From Symsagittifera roscoffensis (taxonomy: Eukaryota > Xenacoelomorpha > Acoela > Convolutidae): a DNA stretch of 30,370 nucleotides. The stretch spans positions 1 through 30,370 of the forward strand of contig NW_026971430.1 in NCBI RefSeq assembly GCF_963678635.1, in the 5' to 3' direction. Below the pieces are notes generated by a model, which was given only the letters and a program-made list of their open reading frames with translations, had not been told where the DNA came from and ran no database searches. Both the position numbers and the translations under genes were made by a program. Positions 20,511 through 29,875 of this stretch are shown here, in pieces. The first letter of the stretch is position 1, and each line of letters starts with the position of its first letter.

Positions 20511-20771
20511 AGTTAGTTAGTGAAAACAGAAGAGTTTATATCTTTAATTTAAGCTTCCTGTCAATAATCTTTTTGTTCAGAGATTTTTCTGATCACTCTC
20601 TGCCACTTGGTTTTGCAACCGTCCAAATGACTGTTGCATTAGGCCTGCTAGATTGGCCTTGAATAAGTAATAACAATACATAACAGATTTATAATAATAA
20701 TAATTCTCCAAGGTTACTGTTGCAACAGTACTACACAGTACCACATTAATACTAAGTTGTTGACAGTATCC
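20511..20771 (-). repeat. 3' LTR of the Ty3/gypsy element
   Basis: About 261 bp, aligned without gaps to the LTR at 26538-26798, with about 19 differences counted by eye. The classic TG...CA boundaries fall inside the matched block at 20521 and 20765. The match continues 10 bp beyond on the left (agttagttag) and 6 bp on the right. On the minus strand gatataaac near 20534-20542 is a candidate TATA-like element, conserved in both LTRs. Confidence 0.9.
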
Positions 20772-20778
20772 CTTTACT
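20769..20778 (-). promoter_or_regulatory. Candidate polypurine tract
   Basis: On the minus strand agtaaaggga lies directly before the 3' LTR. This is where the polypurine tract that primes plus-strand DNA synthesis should be. It is short, so the call rests mainly on position. Confidence 0.5.
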
Positions 20779-20788
20779 ATAGACGTAG

Positions 20789-21425
20789 TTAGTATAGTCG
20801 GACTATTTTGGTTTTATCCGTAGCTCTACTGTCTTCAGTTGGTACTTTATCGCACTGCCACTGATCGTCCATCTCATTTTCCTCCGCTGATTCACTATCA
20901 GCCTCTTCATACTCTCGAACTGTCTTCTGCTGTTTACTTCTTGGCTCCTCCCCCGTTGGACTTCTTTTCTTTTCCGATCGGCTCACAGTAGACGGTACCG
21001 AAACTTTAGATTTCGCTATATCACTCTTTCTATAAACTGCACCTGCAGCTGTCTTCACAGTCGAGGGTGTCTCTGCCACAATTTTTCCTTTGAGTGGTAT
21101 CGTCAAAGCCTTTCCACTTTTCCGTTGCTCGTGTTTGCAAAGGAAATTACCTGACCAATTATCAGTCTCTGCACTCTGTTTATCTTTGATAAATCCTCGT
21201 TCCCACGAGTATAACAATTCTTTTCTGAGTTCAGGATTTATGGTGCTGGTCTCATCATTGATTCGTCTCAACTCGTTAGCCGATGTGTCTCTCCGGGTGG
21301 CATTCCATCTCGCATTTGCCCCCAGTAATTGTTTCAACTCCTTAGCTCTTGCTCGTTCTTTTGCGGCGGCCGTATTTCGTGGAAACAGTGGGCTGACGTC
21401 ACGACTATTTTTCCTTTTCGAATAA
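20789..21425 (-). pseudogene. C-terminal tail of the pol polyprotein
   Basis: Open frame of about 180 codons following the integrase, in a different frame from the catalytic core. The frames switch near 21400. The first part (ELKQLLGANARWNATRRDT) is charged and helical. Further on come KSGKALTIPLKGK and TAAGAVYRKSDIAKSK, then a Lys/Arg-rich stretch, and finally an acidic, glutamate-rich end (EEADSESAEENEMDD). Its location after the DDE core matches the poorly conserved C-terminal region of Ty3/gypsy integrases. I recognise no chromodomain. The upstream part of this frame overlaps the end of the core frame, showing a one- or two-base indel rather than a separate gene. Confidence 0.7.
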
Positions 21426-22398
21426 TCTTCACATTATCCCTTGATTGGTCTATGCGTCTTTTCAATTGGGAAGCTGTTAATGCAGATCGAGCTAGATGTT
21501 CTTTATCTAAACGACCAGACTCATTAATGAATCTATCCCCGAAAATTTTAAATTCAGTTTTGGGAAATCGACCAAAGTGTGCTTCAAATAGTGACAATTT
21601 TATCGTTTTTTGTTTATTCCATCTTAAATCTCCAATGATTGTACTTAAACAAAGTTTAATCGATTGTACGTTTTCATCTAACAGCATGACACCCAGTCTT
21701 CGTTTAATGGTCTGTATCGTTCGCTCTACCAGACCGCATCCTCGATTATCACCAACTGGACAGAACTTTTGTGTAATATTATTTTCTGTGCAGAATTTTT
21801 TCATCGCTTTTCCTTTAAACTCAGAAAACTGATCCGTTTTAATCGCCTCCGGTATTCCATGTGTATCAATATAGGTACGAAAAAATTTTATTGTTGATTT
21901 TCCCCCAGTAAATTTCGTGACTTAAATTGACGGAAACTTAGAGTATCTATCAATAGGAACCAACAAATATATCTTCTTCCCCTGATGATCTTCGAGTGGG
22001 CCCGCATAATCTAATTGCAATTCTTGCCCCGAATTTTTCGGAATTATTTATTTAGCGTTCTTACCATAACTGGTGCAACTTCTACACTCCTCGGCCAGGT
22101 TGACTATGTCTTTATGCATGTGTGGCCACTATAAACAATTGGACACCCCTAACATTGCCTCCTGAACGGGATGGCCCTGATGGATTCGTCGAAGCACAGC
22201 ATGTCTCAGTTTATCCGGCACGGTTAATTGGTTGTCCACCAGAAGACAGTCGTCGACCACGGATACCTGCCACAGAGGGTTAGTGTATGGCCCCATTAGT
22301 TCAAATCCTTGCCTGTCATTACGTTCCACCACCCTTCTTAGCCTATCCATCCAGGTGTCTTCTGTTAAGAGTTCCCCGAGCAGACATTTGTCAAACAA
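21334..22398 (-). pseudogene. Integrase (DD35E), broken by three stops
   Basis: One reading frame carries the N-terminal zinc-binding region (histidines in RRIHQGHP, then CRSC) and the catalytic core. The three acidic residues are present: Asp in QLDYAGPL (codon 22009-22011), Asp in KTDQFS (21832-21834) and Glu in GLVERTIQ (21724-21726). That leaves 35 residues between the second Asp and Glu, the standard spacing. In-frame stops lie at 22129-22131 (TAG), 22048-22050 (TAA) and 21922-21924 (TAA); each is one base from a sense codon. The enzyme family inserts the cDNA into the host genome. The catalytic residues survive but the chain is cut three times, so it is a pseudogene. Confidence 0.93.
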
Positions 22399-22446
22399 TT
22401 TCGTAAGAGCCAGTGGGCCATTCTCTGCATTTAACTGCTCAGTCAG

Positions 22447-23244
22447 CTAATGTTCGTTTTTGCGAGATCTGTGTCCCACCCTTTTTGTTTCTCTAGGTGT
22501 GACGACACTAACTTCCGGACTGAATTCCCTGTCTTCTGTGCTCTCCCCGGTGAGATCCACTTCAACTATATGCCCTATTCTTACTTCGTCCCTTGTTTTG
22601 TTCTCCAATAGTGTTCTTGGGCTCTGCATTGAAGAGATTGCTTCTAAATCCGTCCTTGATCTGGGTTTGTCATCTCTTTCCGCCCCTATAAGTTCCCAGA
22701 ACGAAACTAGTGCTGGTTGTGCTGTCGCAACAGTTGACGTTGATGGGCGTCTGTTTCCGGTGTTCGCCTGGATGTACCGGTTCATTGCTCTCCATTCCAC
22801 CTGTGGCATGTCATCTGAGTCTGAATTGTCTGAATCCGACTTATTGGGAGTAAGCTGGATTGTCCTAATCCGTTGAAAAGTTGTTTCTGTGACTTCCTCC
22901 GTCAACGTATCGAGGCTATTTCGTTCCTGTATTGTGACTATTTTTCTTCCCTTTCCACTGTTCAAGATTTCGCCTGTTTTCATTGCTCTATTTTCTTTGA
23001 AACACTCTCTGATTCTGGTTTTAGTGTGAATTGGGAAATTCCTGTGAATTATTTTGGATTTTTCAACCGACTGTATTAAATGACAGCTTTGAGATAAACT
23101 GATCTCTGGTTTTTCACAGTTTTCTCGTTTAATCGACCGCGAATTTGTTTCGCTTTCGTTCCGGTCGTGCCCTGTTCGTTTTTGTCCATTTTGGTTGCCA
23201 TAGCAACTGCTGGATGACGTGTTCTGTTTTGACACACTGATCAT
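22447..23244 (-). pseudogene. Pol linker between RNase H and integrase
   Basis: Open frame of 265 codons, rich in Ser, Thr, Asn, Glu and Arg, and apparently disordered (for example SDSDNSDSDDMPQVEW and RRPSTSTVATAQ). It contains VGHRSRKNEH just before its stop. I recognise no catalytic domain. Its frame differs from the RNase H frame, which overlaps it from 23129 to 23244, and a stop separates it from the integrase start at 22398. It lies where Ty3/gypsy polyproteins have a variable connection between RNase H and the integrase zinc finger. At this length it may include sequence peculiar to this lineage. Confidence 0.65.
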
Positions 23245-23723
23245 TTACAGAATATTCTAGAACGTTTTCGTTCCGGTCGAGCCCATCGTGATCACTCAGT
23301 CGACTGTGTAAACAGTCGAGAGCTTTCTGAAAACTTTCTATCGATGTGACTACGAGCTTCTCATCTAATTCTGACTCTGGCCACGGTTCGCCATTAGGGT
23401 CTCTAGAAGAATAACCTACTATGCCCATATCCCTTCCTGGTATATGAACAACTGTAAATTGATAAGGCAATAATCTATCTACCCATCTAGTCAGCCGAGA
23501 TTGATAGGTTTTGTTTGACCTATTTTCATCTAAAGCTGAAACCAACGCTTTATCATCTGTGACTATCACGAATTCTTCCTAACAAATAGTGTTTAAATCG
23601 ATCAACAGACCATACTACTGCTAACAGTTCCAGCTCATTCGTCGAGTATTTCTTTTCATGAATGTTCAAATACCTCGACGCGAGTGTAATTGGTACCCAA
23701 TCCCCCTCGGCTCTCTGTTGTTC
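23129..23723 (-). pseudogene. RNase H domain, second part
   Basis: Continues the RNase H begun in the preceding block. After a TAA at 23721-23723 the same frame reads YSTNELELLAVVWSV down to about 23575. There a one-base shift leads into the frame with VTDDKALVSAL, RLTRWVDRLLPYQF, VVHIPGRDMG and SRDPNGEPWP. These are standard landmarks of Ty3/gypsy RNase H and its connection region. The usual TDHKAL here reads TDDKAL. The domain degrades RNA in the RNA-DNA hybrid during reverse transcription. Confidence 0.9.
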
Positions 23724-24690
23724 TTACGTTGCGCCTAACCCACTATGGCTAGCGTCACATTTTACTCTGGTAGCCATCTTTATGTCATTATAATGGATTT
23801 TAGTTATATTCGCAACCGCTGTTTTTATCAATTCGAATATTTCCGAATGTTCTTCCCCCCATTCGAATTTTTTAACTTGAATTTTCACACTTCTAAGTTT
23901 CTTTTTCTCATTCTCTTCTAAAAGAGGTCTAAGTTTTTTTGTAAAACTAGCCGCGTTAGGGATGAATTTAGCCAAATGATTTAGGCTACCCATAAATGAC
24001 CTAAATTGTTTCAATGATTTTGGCGGACTGAGCTTCAATATCGCTTCCGTTTTTGTTATTTTCGGTGAAATGCCTTCTGACAATAACTTGTGCCCCAGCC
24101 AATTCAGCTCATTTTGAAAGAATTCACATTTCGACAGTTTCAATGCCAGGTTTTCTCTGTCGAGTTTTTCCAAAACGTTCATTATCAATTTTTCATGTTC
24201 TTGTTCACTCCCTTTCGGTACAACGAGTATATCATCAAGGAAACAGATTGTGTTTTTCGCATGATTTAGAGTTCTATCCATAGCCTTTTGGAACTCTGCT
24301 GGCATGTCCGCAAGCCCATAGAATCCAGTGAGAAACCTGTACGTTCCAGTGGCTTGTCCGCCTATGATGTTAAAGTTGCATTATTTTGCTGTCTCTGCAG
24401 TCAACTTTAATTGGCTGTACGCATACTTCAAGTCTAATACTGAGAAATACAAAGTACCTTTTGTATTTGCTGTTACTATTTGACTAACCCCATCTAATAA
24501 CTCGTCAACATTAGGCATATGATATTTGTTTTTGAACAACTGCCTGTTGATAGGTTTTGCATCTAAAGCCAGTTTTATGGAATCATCTTTTTTCACAGTG
24601 ATTACAATTGGTGCTATAAAAAAATCGCAAGTACATTTGTCCAGACGTTTTATATGCCCTTCTTTTAACAATTTTTCCATTTCTTCATGT
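23724..24690 (-). pseudogene. Reverse transcriptase and start of RNase H
   Basis: One frame runs from EKLLKEGHIKRLD to CDASHSGLGAT, with a single TAA at 24378-24380. Motifs in order are FFIAPIVITVKKDD, LALDAKPINRQLFKN, the motif-A aspartate in SVLDLKYAYSQLKL (codon 24432-24434), TGFYGLADMPAEFQK, the catalytic FLDD (Asp codons 24231-24236) and the thumb segment LSKCEFFQNELNWLGHKL. Then come KSLKQFRSFMGSLNHLAKF and the RNase H opening KCDASHSGLG. All three catalytic aspartates of the polymerase are kept. The enzyme copies the element RNA into DNA in the cytoplasmic particle. The in-frame stop makes this copy inactive. Confidence 0.95.
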
Positions 24691-25398
24691 ACCTTTTACT
24701 GGATGTGTATTGAGATTCTTCTCCCTTTCTCTTGTAATGGACAAAGTGGATATTTGAACTTTGTACTGACAACATGATTTTCGAGCAACCCGGACGATCA
24801 AAAAGGTTCTTAAATTTGCCATAAAATTTGTTTTTCCAACCTTCTGACTGTTCGCACAGTAGCATGTCAAACCTCGTCTTGTCTTTTGGTGCCAGCTTTT
24901 GTGTTGTGTGTATCCCCACTTTGTTCTGTAAGTCCAACCCCAATATGCATCTTGTGCGCCATTCTGTGATCAGGAACAATGCCCCCACTAATTCCCACCC
25001 TGCCGAACGGATGGTTGTGGTGATTGCTCCCAAAATATTAATTGGCTGTTTATTGTAGTCTACAAATTGAGCTGTCAAATTTAGATTCTCCGGTGGATTG
25101 AACTTCGTATTTTTGGAAGACTCTAGAATTTGTTTCGCTGTCGACCAATTTAAGAATGATACTGGAATACCTGGGTCAATAGTCATATTGATAATTTGGT
25201 GATCAATTCTGACTAATGCTTTTAACGACTTTATCTGTTGTGATCGAGGGTTCCTGCGAATATCAACCTTTTGTATGTCTTTACCGCTATCCCCAAACTT
25301 TAATTTTCGTTTCGGTTGCTGTTTTATATATTCATTTATCTGCTTCATCGACGAAGTCTCCGATTCTATTGCCATTATCGCATGAGTCAAAAGACTGA
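24665..25398 (-). pseudogene. Aspartic protease (retropepsin-like) with altered active site
   Basis: Open frame of about 240 codons. The active-site loop reads MTIDPGIPVSFLNW (Asp-Pro-Gly codons at 25169-25177) where retropepsins have D-T/S-G. The second landmark, CILGLDLQNKVGIHTTQ, matches the conserved 'ILG.D' strand and helix. Family members cut the Gag-Pol polyprotein as dimers. The Thr/Ser-to-Pro change, if not an assembly error, would be expected to harm activity. Its end overlaps the reverse transcriptase frame by about 20 bp in another frame, so an indel lies near 24690. Its start lies just past the Gag stop at 25400-25402. Confidence 0.85.
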
Positions 25399-25399
25399 A

Positions 25400-26513
25400 T
25401 CAAATTACACTCTTCATCTGAGCTAGACGTTTTTCAGCGATTTCATTCACTTGTTGTGACCTACACATTTTTGCAAAATGATTTTGTTTGGAACAATTTT
25501 TACATCTTTTGCCCATGGCCGGACATTTCTTCAAATGACCTTCTCAAATAACCGAACACATCGAGTACACGTTTTTCTATCCGATGAGTTTCTTCCCTCT
25601 CTCCTGTCAAGTGGTGCTCTCTTCTTGTACGGTTCTCTCGATTGTCTCCGACTGTTTGTGGTCTTGTTACCCACATTCATGATCGGTTCTTGTTTTTTTT
25701 TCATTGTTCTATGAGCCTGAACTGCACCTGCAGTCATTGTGTTTTATTTTTGAAATGCCTGTGTTGTCTGTTTGCTTTGTTCAAATTTCAATGCTCTCTT
25801 CAGTACTTCCCCTGGTGTAAAAGTCTCGAACGTTAATGTATCCCTCAGTGCCTCATTTCCGATATGAATAGATCACGAACCAATTCGTCTTCAAGTGTCC
25901 CTAACTCCGCTTTAGCTGCCTGCGCAGTTAATGCTGCATGAAATGCTTCTGATGTTTCACCTGTTTCCTGCGCTCGATTAAACAGCTTATAGCGTTCATA
26001 AGTAAAACTCTGTGTTTTATCAAATGATACTTTTGCTAAGGCAACCATTTCCCAAAATATAGCTTTGAAACTTCTGTATGAGAATTCTTTTGCACAAATT
26101 TCTTTTTTCCTTCTGTTCCCAACGCTAAGAATAATCTAGAGGCCACTCTTTTCTGTACCTCATTATAAAATACATTATGACCGACCTTTGGTCCTCTAGC
26201 TCTCCTTTCTGCATTTTCCGAAAGAACTCTGTCCCGAGCCAGTTTGTCTCTAGCCTCTCTTTCTGCAATCGCTTGTGCGTTTTCCTGTTCTCTTGGTGTC
26301 TCCGGCCGTGGTAACGGCTCAAACAGAATTTCTCTCGGTTCTTCAGAACAATAATTCAGGATTCACGCTCTCCTTAACTGTAACTGCCAATAGGAATTGA
26401 TCTAACCATATCTTGAAATTCCAAGGAGGATCCGAATTCGCCGTTGTCCAGAATACAGGAATTCCCATATCTATTCTATTATCTTGAGACATGAATCCTG
26501 CTGGCTGCGCCAT
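25400..26513 (-). pseudogene. Gag with two zinc knuckles, frameshifted
   Basis: It starts at ATG 26511-26513 (MAQPAGFMSQDN) and is broken by shifts near 26342, 26095, 25852 and 25545, plus a TAA at 25744-25746. The capsid-like part includes SENAERRARGPK, FWEMVALAKVSFDKTQ, YERYKLFNRAQETGE, SEAFHAALTAQAAKAEL and ELVRDLFISEM, typical of Ty3/gypsy Gag. The nucleocapsid part has a perfect CX2CX4HX4C knuckle (CKNCSKQNHFAKMC, 25463-25504). A second, frameshifted one begins CTRC at about 25544-25555. Gag packages the element RNA into cytoplasmic particles. A TGA at 25400-25402 ends this frame. Frames other than the one described are shadows. Confidence 0.88.
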
Positions 26514-26537
26514 GTGATAATCCAATACTTCGTTCTT

Positions 26538-26798
26538 AGTTAGTTAGTGAAAACAGAAGAGTTTATATCTTTAATTTAAAATTCTTGTCAATGATCTTTT
26601 TGTTCAGAGATCTTGTTGATCACTCCCTGCCACTTGGTTTCACTACCGTCCAAATCACTGTTGCATTAGGCCTGCTAGATTGGCCTTGAATAAGTAATAA
26701 CAATACATAACAGATTATTAATCATAATAATTCTCCAAGGTTACTGTGGCAACAGTATTACACAGTACCACATTAATACTAAGTTGTTGGCACTATCC
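26538..26798 (-). repeat. 5' LTR of the Ty3/gypsy element
   Basis: About 261 bp, the partner of 20511-20771. On the minus strand it begins at 26798, with tgccaacaac at the position of a TG start. The following internal sequence (26514-26537) has no clear primer-binding site. A TGG at about 26522-26524 could begin one, but it lies some 13 nt from the LTR edge and I could not match it to a tRNA. Confidence 0.9.
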
Positions 26799-27005
26799 TT
26801 TTTGGTCCACGAAACTGAACGAGGTTAAATAATCTATAGCATCTCATTCTGATTTTGGATTTCAGTTTTTCGCTGATTGTTCAAAACAAAAACAGTGTCC
26901 AAAAATCTATTTGATCTAAGTTTACATTGTTTTTGGCCGACTACACTGCTCATGGTCACCAATGTTGCCAAAAACTTGGTAATAGCGATAAACCAGCACT
27001 GTATA

Positions 27006-27335
27006 CAGGGGCGGATCTAGGATTTTCTCGAGGGCGGGGGCGGATTTTCAAAAAAACAGTCAAAAAAGCCGTTTTTGGGCACTTTTTGAAACAATTTGAC
27101 AAAAAAATCGCGTTTTTTTTTGGCGCGCGCTCCCCCTCAAAGTTAGTATATATTGGCGCCCAAGGCGCCTTTAGAAAAATTTTAGGGTCGGTGGGCCAAA
27201 AATGGATTTCTGAAAAAGTATCAAAGGGGGGACCCTTTGGGTCGGCAGGCGGTCGGATCCCTGAGGGGGGGGGGGGGGGGGGGGAAGTGGAGGGCGTATG
27301 CCCCCCGCCCCCCGCCCCCCCTAAATCCGCCCCTG
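27006..27335 (+). mobile_element. hAT-type MITE with perfect 8-bp target duplication
   Basis: 330 bp bounded by caggggcggatctagg and the inverted cctaaatccgcccctg (15 of 16 terminal bases match). It is flanked on both sides by actgtata (26998-27005 and 27336-27343). An 8-bp duplication and a CAGGGGCGGA-type terminus are hallmarks of the hAT superfamily. It encodes no transposase, so it depended on an autonomous relative. Internal landmarks include tttttgggcactttttga, ttggcgcgcgctcc and caaaggggggaccctttggg. The right half has a 20-G run and C-rich blocks. Any open frame through it is an artefact. Confidence 0.92.
27265..27320. repeat. G20 run facing a C-rich block inside the MITE
   Basis: Twenty G at 27265-27284, then aagtggagggcgtatg, then C6-G-C6-G-C6 (27301-27320). 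The two blocks are close to complementary, so they can form a hairpin. The G run (and the C block on the other strand) can form quadruplexes. Exact run length in an assembly is unreliable. Confidence 0.8.
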
Positions 27336-27343
27336 ACTGTATA

Positions 27344-27845
27344 CCCGTTGTCGAAAGGTCTTTGCTCATCCTCTGAGTACAATTTTGTTTTGACCACAAA
27401 ATGAGAAGTTGCGTAGTGTTAGACAGTTTTTGTGCATTACTCGGACTGCAAAAAAAACACTGAAATGGTTTTTCGGTGCTGCCCAAAACGGTCTGATCAG
27501 TTGCATTCTTCAGACTTAAGAGTAAACGAAACAAGAAGTCTTTCATCGCCTCAGCGACCGAAAAAATCATACATGGTAGCTAGTCGCTATCTTTTCAACA
27601 TCAATAAATTTAATAATCTTCAACATCTCCCGATAACATTGAATGGTCAATGAAGTTTGGTTACTTGTCTTCTCTCTTAGAACGGCAGAAAATATTTTTC
27701 GGTCTCTTCAAAAGAGAAGGCTCTATTGACACTCTGAAAGTATCAAGAGCTAATGAAGATAGTAAACTTGAAAATTTTTAATAAGACAGCGACTAGAAAC
27801 TAAATAAATGTTTGTGGGTAGCTGCAACCTATCTTAAGAGTTCTC
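27344..27845. other. No gene recognised
   Basis: A plus-strand open frame at 27432-27653 contains several cysteines (DCKKNTEMVFRCCPKRSD) but fits no finger pattern that I can defend and has no splice context. The sequence at 27336 onward is the continuation of the insertion target of the MITE. Confidence 0.45.
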
Positions 27846-28111
27846 TAAAGGCATTTAGGGCGCAATATTTACTAATTCTGAGAGGAAGTTCGCGCAAATA
27901 AACGCAATTTTTTATCAAAAAAAGTTCCAAAAGTGCCCAAAAATGGCATTTTAGGCCTTTTTTTTTTTTTAAAAATCAGAAATCAATTTGGTAAATAAAT
28001 CTGCTCGACCTCAATTTAGAAAACCAATTTGGTCGGCCTAAAAAACTTTTTATTTAAAAAATTTGAAAATCGGGAGCCCCCTCCCGCGAAGAAATCATTG
28101 ATCAGCCCCTG
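27846..28111 (-). mobile_element. Truncated, diverged hAT MITE in reverse orientation
   Basis: On the minus strand it starts caggggctgatcaatgattt at 28111 and shares gattttcaaa, ccatttttgggcactttt, attgcgttt, aattagtaaatattg and gcgccc with the copy at 27006, in the same order. It has an extra stretch of about 60 bp after the first landmark, and it lacks the other end. No target duplication can be tested. Confidence 0.65.
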
Positions 28112-29875
28112 AAAAAAGATAAGCAATTGTTAACGTAAGAAAAATTCTGGGTTTCGCATTTTGTTAAAAATAGGATTATTCTCTGAAAATAGTTATAAGC
28201 TATTCAACGTAAGGCAATCAAAATTGAGTTTCTGAAAATCGAAATTGGGGAGGGGGTGAGTCAGCCAGGTTCAAAATCTGAACTTTGATTTTAGAAGTTT
28301 TGCAAAGAGAGGTATGGTCGGAATCTTCTGCGTTACTTGCAGATCAACTGGCTATTCTTACAAATAAGCCACATAAGCTATCTGGAGTTGCTCCTGAGTT
28401 TGATGTCGTGCTGCGTTTTGAAGTCGTCATTTATCTTCATCAAAGTGGCCAGCTGTAGCCTGAGTTTGATAGCTAGTTGTCATTTATTACTATTCATTTG
28501 TTACTATAGTCTAGTTTGTGTCTGGTAGAAAAATGACTTGACCGCAAAGTTAAACTGAATTGAAAAATCAGTTTAATGAGTCATGTAGAATTTGAGGAAA
28601 TGTTTGGGCTGACCTTCAAAAGATGGCTTCAAAAAGTCAGCAGAGAGTCAAATCAATAAGCTAACTAATCAATGAAGAAAATATGAAGGATAAGGTTTTT
28701 TTTTGGTTCGTTCCGAGAGAATAACAGAACCGAAACGAAAAACGATCTTCAAACAAATTGTCACACTTTTTTCAAATATTTAACATCTAAAACAACCATA
28801 AGAGCAAAATAAGTCAGGTTGTAACTCCGAAATCTATCAAAACATAAGCAAAAGTCTTGTAATAAAAATTTAACAAATGTCTTTAGACTTCATTAACGAT
28901 AGATCAGACATAAAAGTAAGCTTGCGAGCAAGATAGTTCAATAGTTTATTGTAGTTATTATATTGGTAACTAATTATGTTAAGATGACATGTACAGTCTT
29001 TCTGTTAGACTGAAAAAAGATGGTACGTCTTCGGTGGCTCCATGTGGCGTAAATAATCTTATTAGAGCCTCTCGGGGCTTTTCAGATTCTTCAATTTAAA
29101 GTTTGTTGATTTTAAATTGTATCTATTGTATTCATTTGATAAACAAATAATAAAAAAAATAAACAAGTTTTTGGTCTATAAATTCCTCGATTTCTAATTA
29201 TTTTTTTCCGAAATTGAAATAGTAAGTAAATGTTCACATGTTGAGTCAAAGCTAAGCTTCAATATATTGGATAAAAACCGTATAGTTAACTAGATGACAA
29301 TAAAAATTACCATACCCTAATTATTGAGTACAAGTTTATTCGAGTGAAATAAACTCGACGTACCATGAAATGAGATCAAAATTGTGTTAAAAAATTGTCA
29401 GCAAAATGAAACCCTACCCTATCTTACCTTATCTTTAATTTAGTTAAGGGTTCGTTGGTTAATAAAATGAATGCTTCAAAAATTAGTTATGGTAAGCTGA
29501 TTCGTTATAAGCTTTATTTCTTTCAATTTGAGTTTCAAGGTATTGCATTTCAGGTGTTTGAATTTCATAAAAGTGAACTTAATAAATGTTAGCCTGATTT
29601 ACAGACAGCCGTCTAGTCAGCAGTCAGTCAGGATAACTTTTAGGGTCTCCCATTTCCGACCCAATCAATTAATTCTGTCTTGTGTGTCTGATTAGTTTTG
29701 CCGATTTCATTTAGAAAATGGTCTTGCCAAAAGGCTTCAGATAGATCAACGTTAAATTTTTCAAGTGCATGAAAAAGATGCTAAAATGGCTATAAATGTT
29801 TTGTGACAATTTTTTTTCGAAAAATTTGGTACACTAAAAAAGATTCATCTCTATAACATTCACCACAGCGGGTTT
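28112..29875. other. No gene recognised
   Basis: AT-rich sequence without coding or RNA genes that I can support. A plus-strand open frame at 28337-28528 is hydrophobic but has no family resemblance and a poor context. Confidence 0.45.

Larger units (their letters stand above)
20511..26798 (-). mobile_element. Degenerate full-length Ty3/gypsy LTR retrotransposon
   Basis: A 6.3-kb element on the minus strand flanked by two LTRs that are about 93% identical by eye. The order is Gag, protease, reverse transcriptase, RNase H, integrase. Integrase after RNase H is the diagnostic Ty3/gypsy order. Gag starts only about 25 nt after the 5' LTR. The reading frames are interrupted by at least five in-frame stops and several frameshifts, so this copy cannot make its proteins. 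Taking the LTRs as far as they match, they are flanked by ttttt on both sides (20506-20510 and 26799-26803), a possible 5-bp target duplication of low complexity. There is no env gene. Confidence 0.95.

Noticed and set aside
26125-26322. Basic open frame inside the Gag region
   Set aside because: A shadow. The neighbouring frame gives Gag-like sequence (ERRARGPKVGHNVF and similar) across the same bases.
26956-27570. Long open frames on both strands across the MITE with proline- or glycine-rich translations
   Set aside because: They are produced by the G20 and C-rich blocks of a non-coding MITE and share no features with a protein family.
27432-27653. Cysteine-containing open frame considered as a THAP-like zinc finger
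   Set aside because: Cysteine and histidine spacing does not fit the THAP C2CH pattern and the conserved Trp and Pro are absent.
29400-29445. Telomere-like or satellite tract at accctaccctatcttacctt
   Set aside because: Irregular and only a few units long; no telomeric hexamer array.
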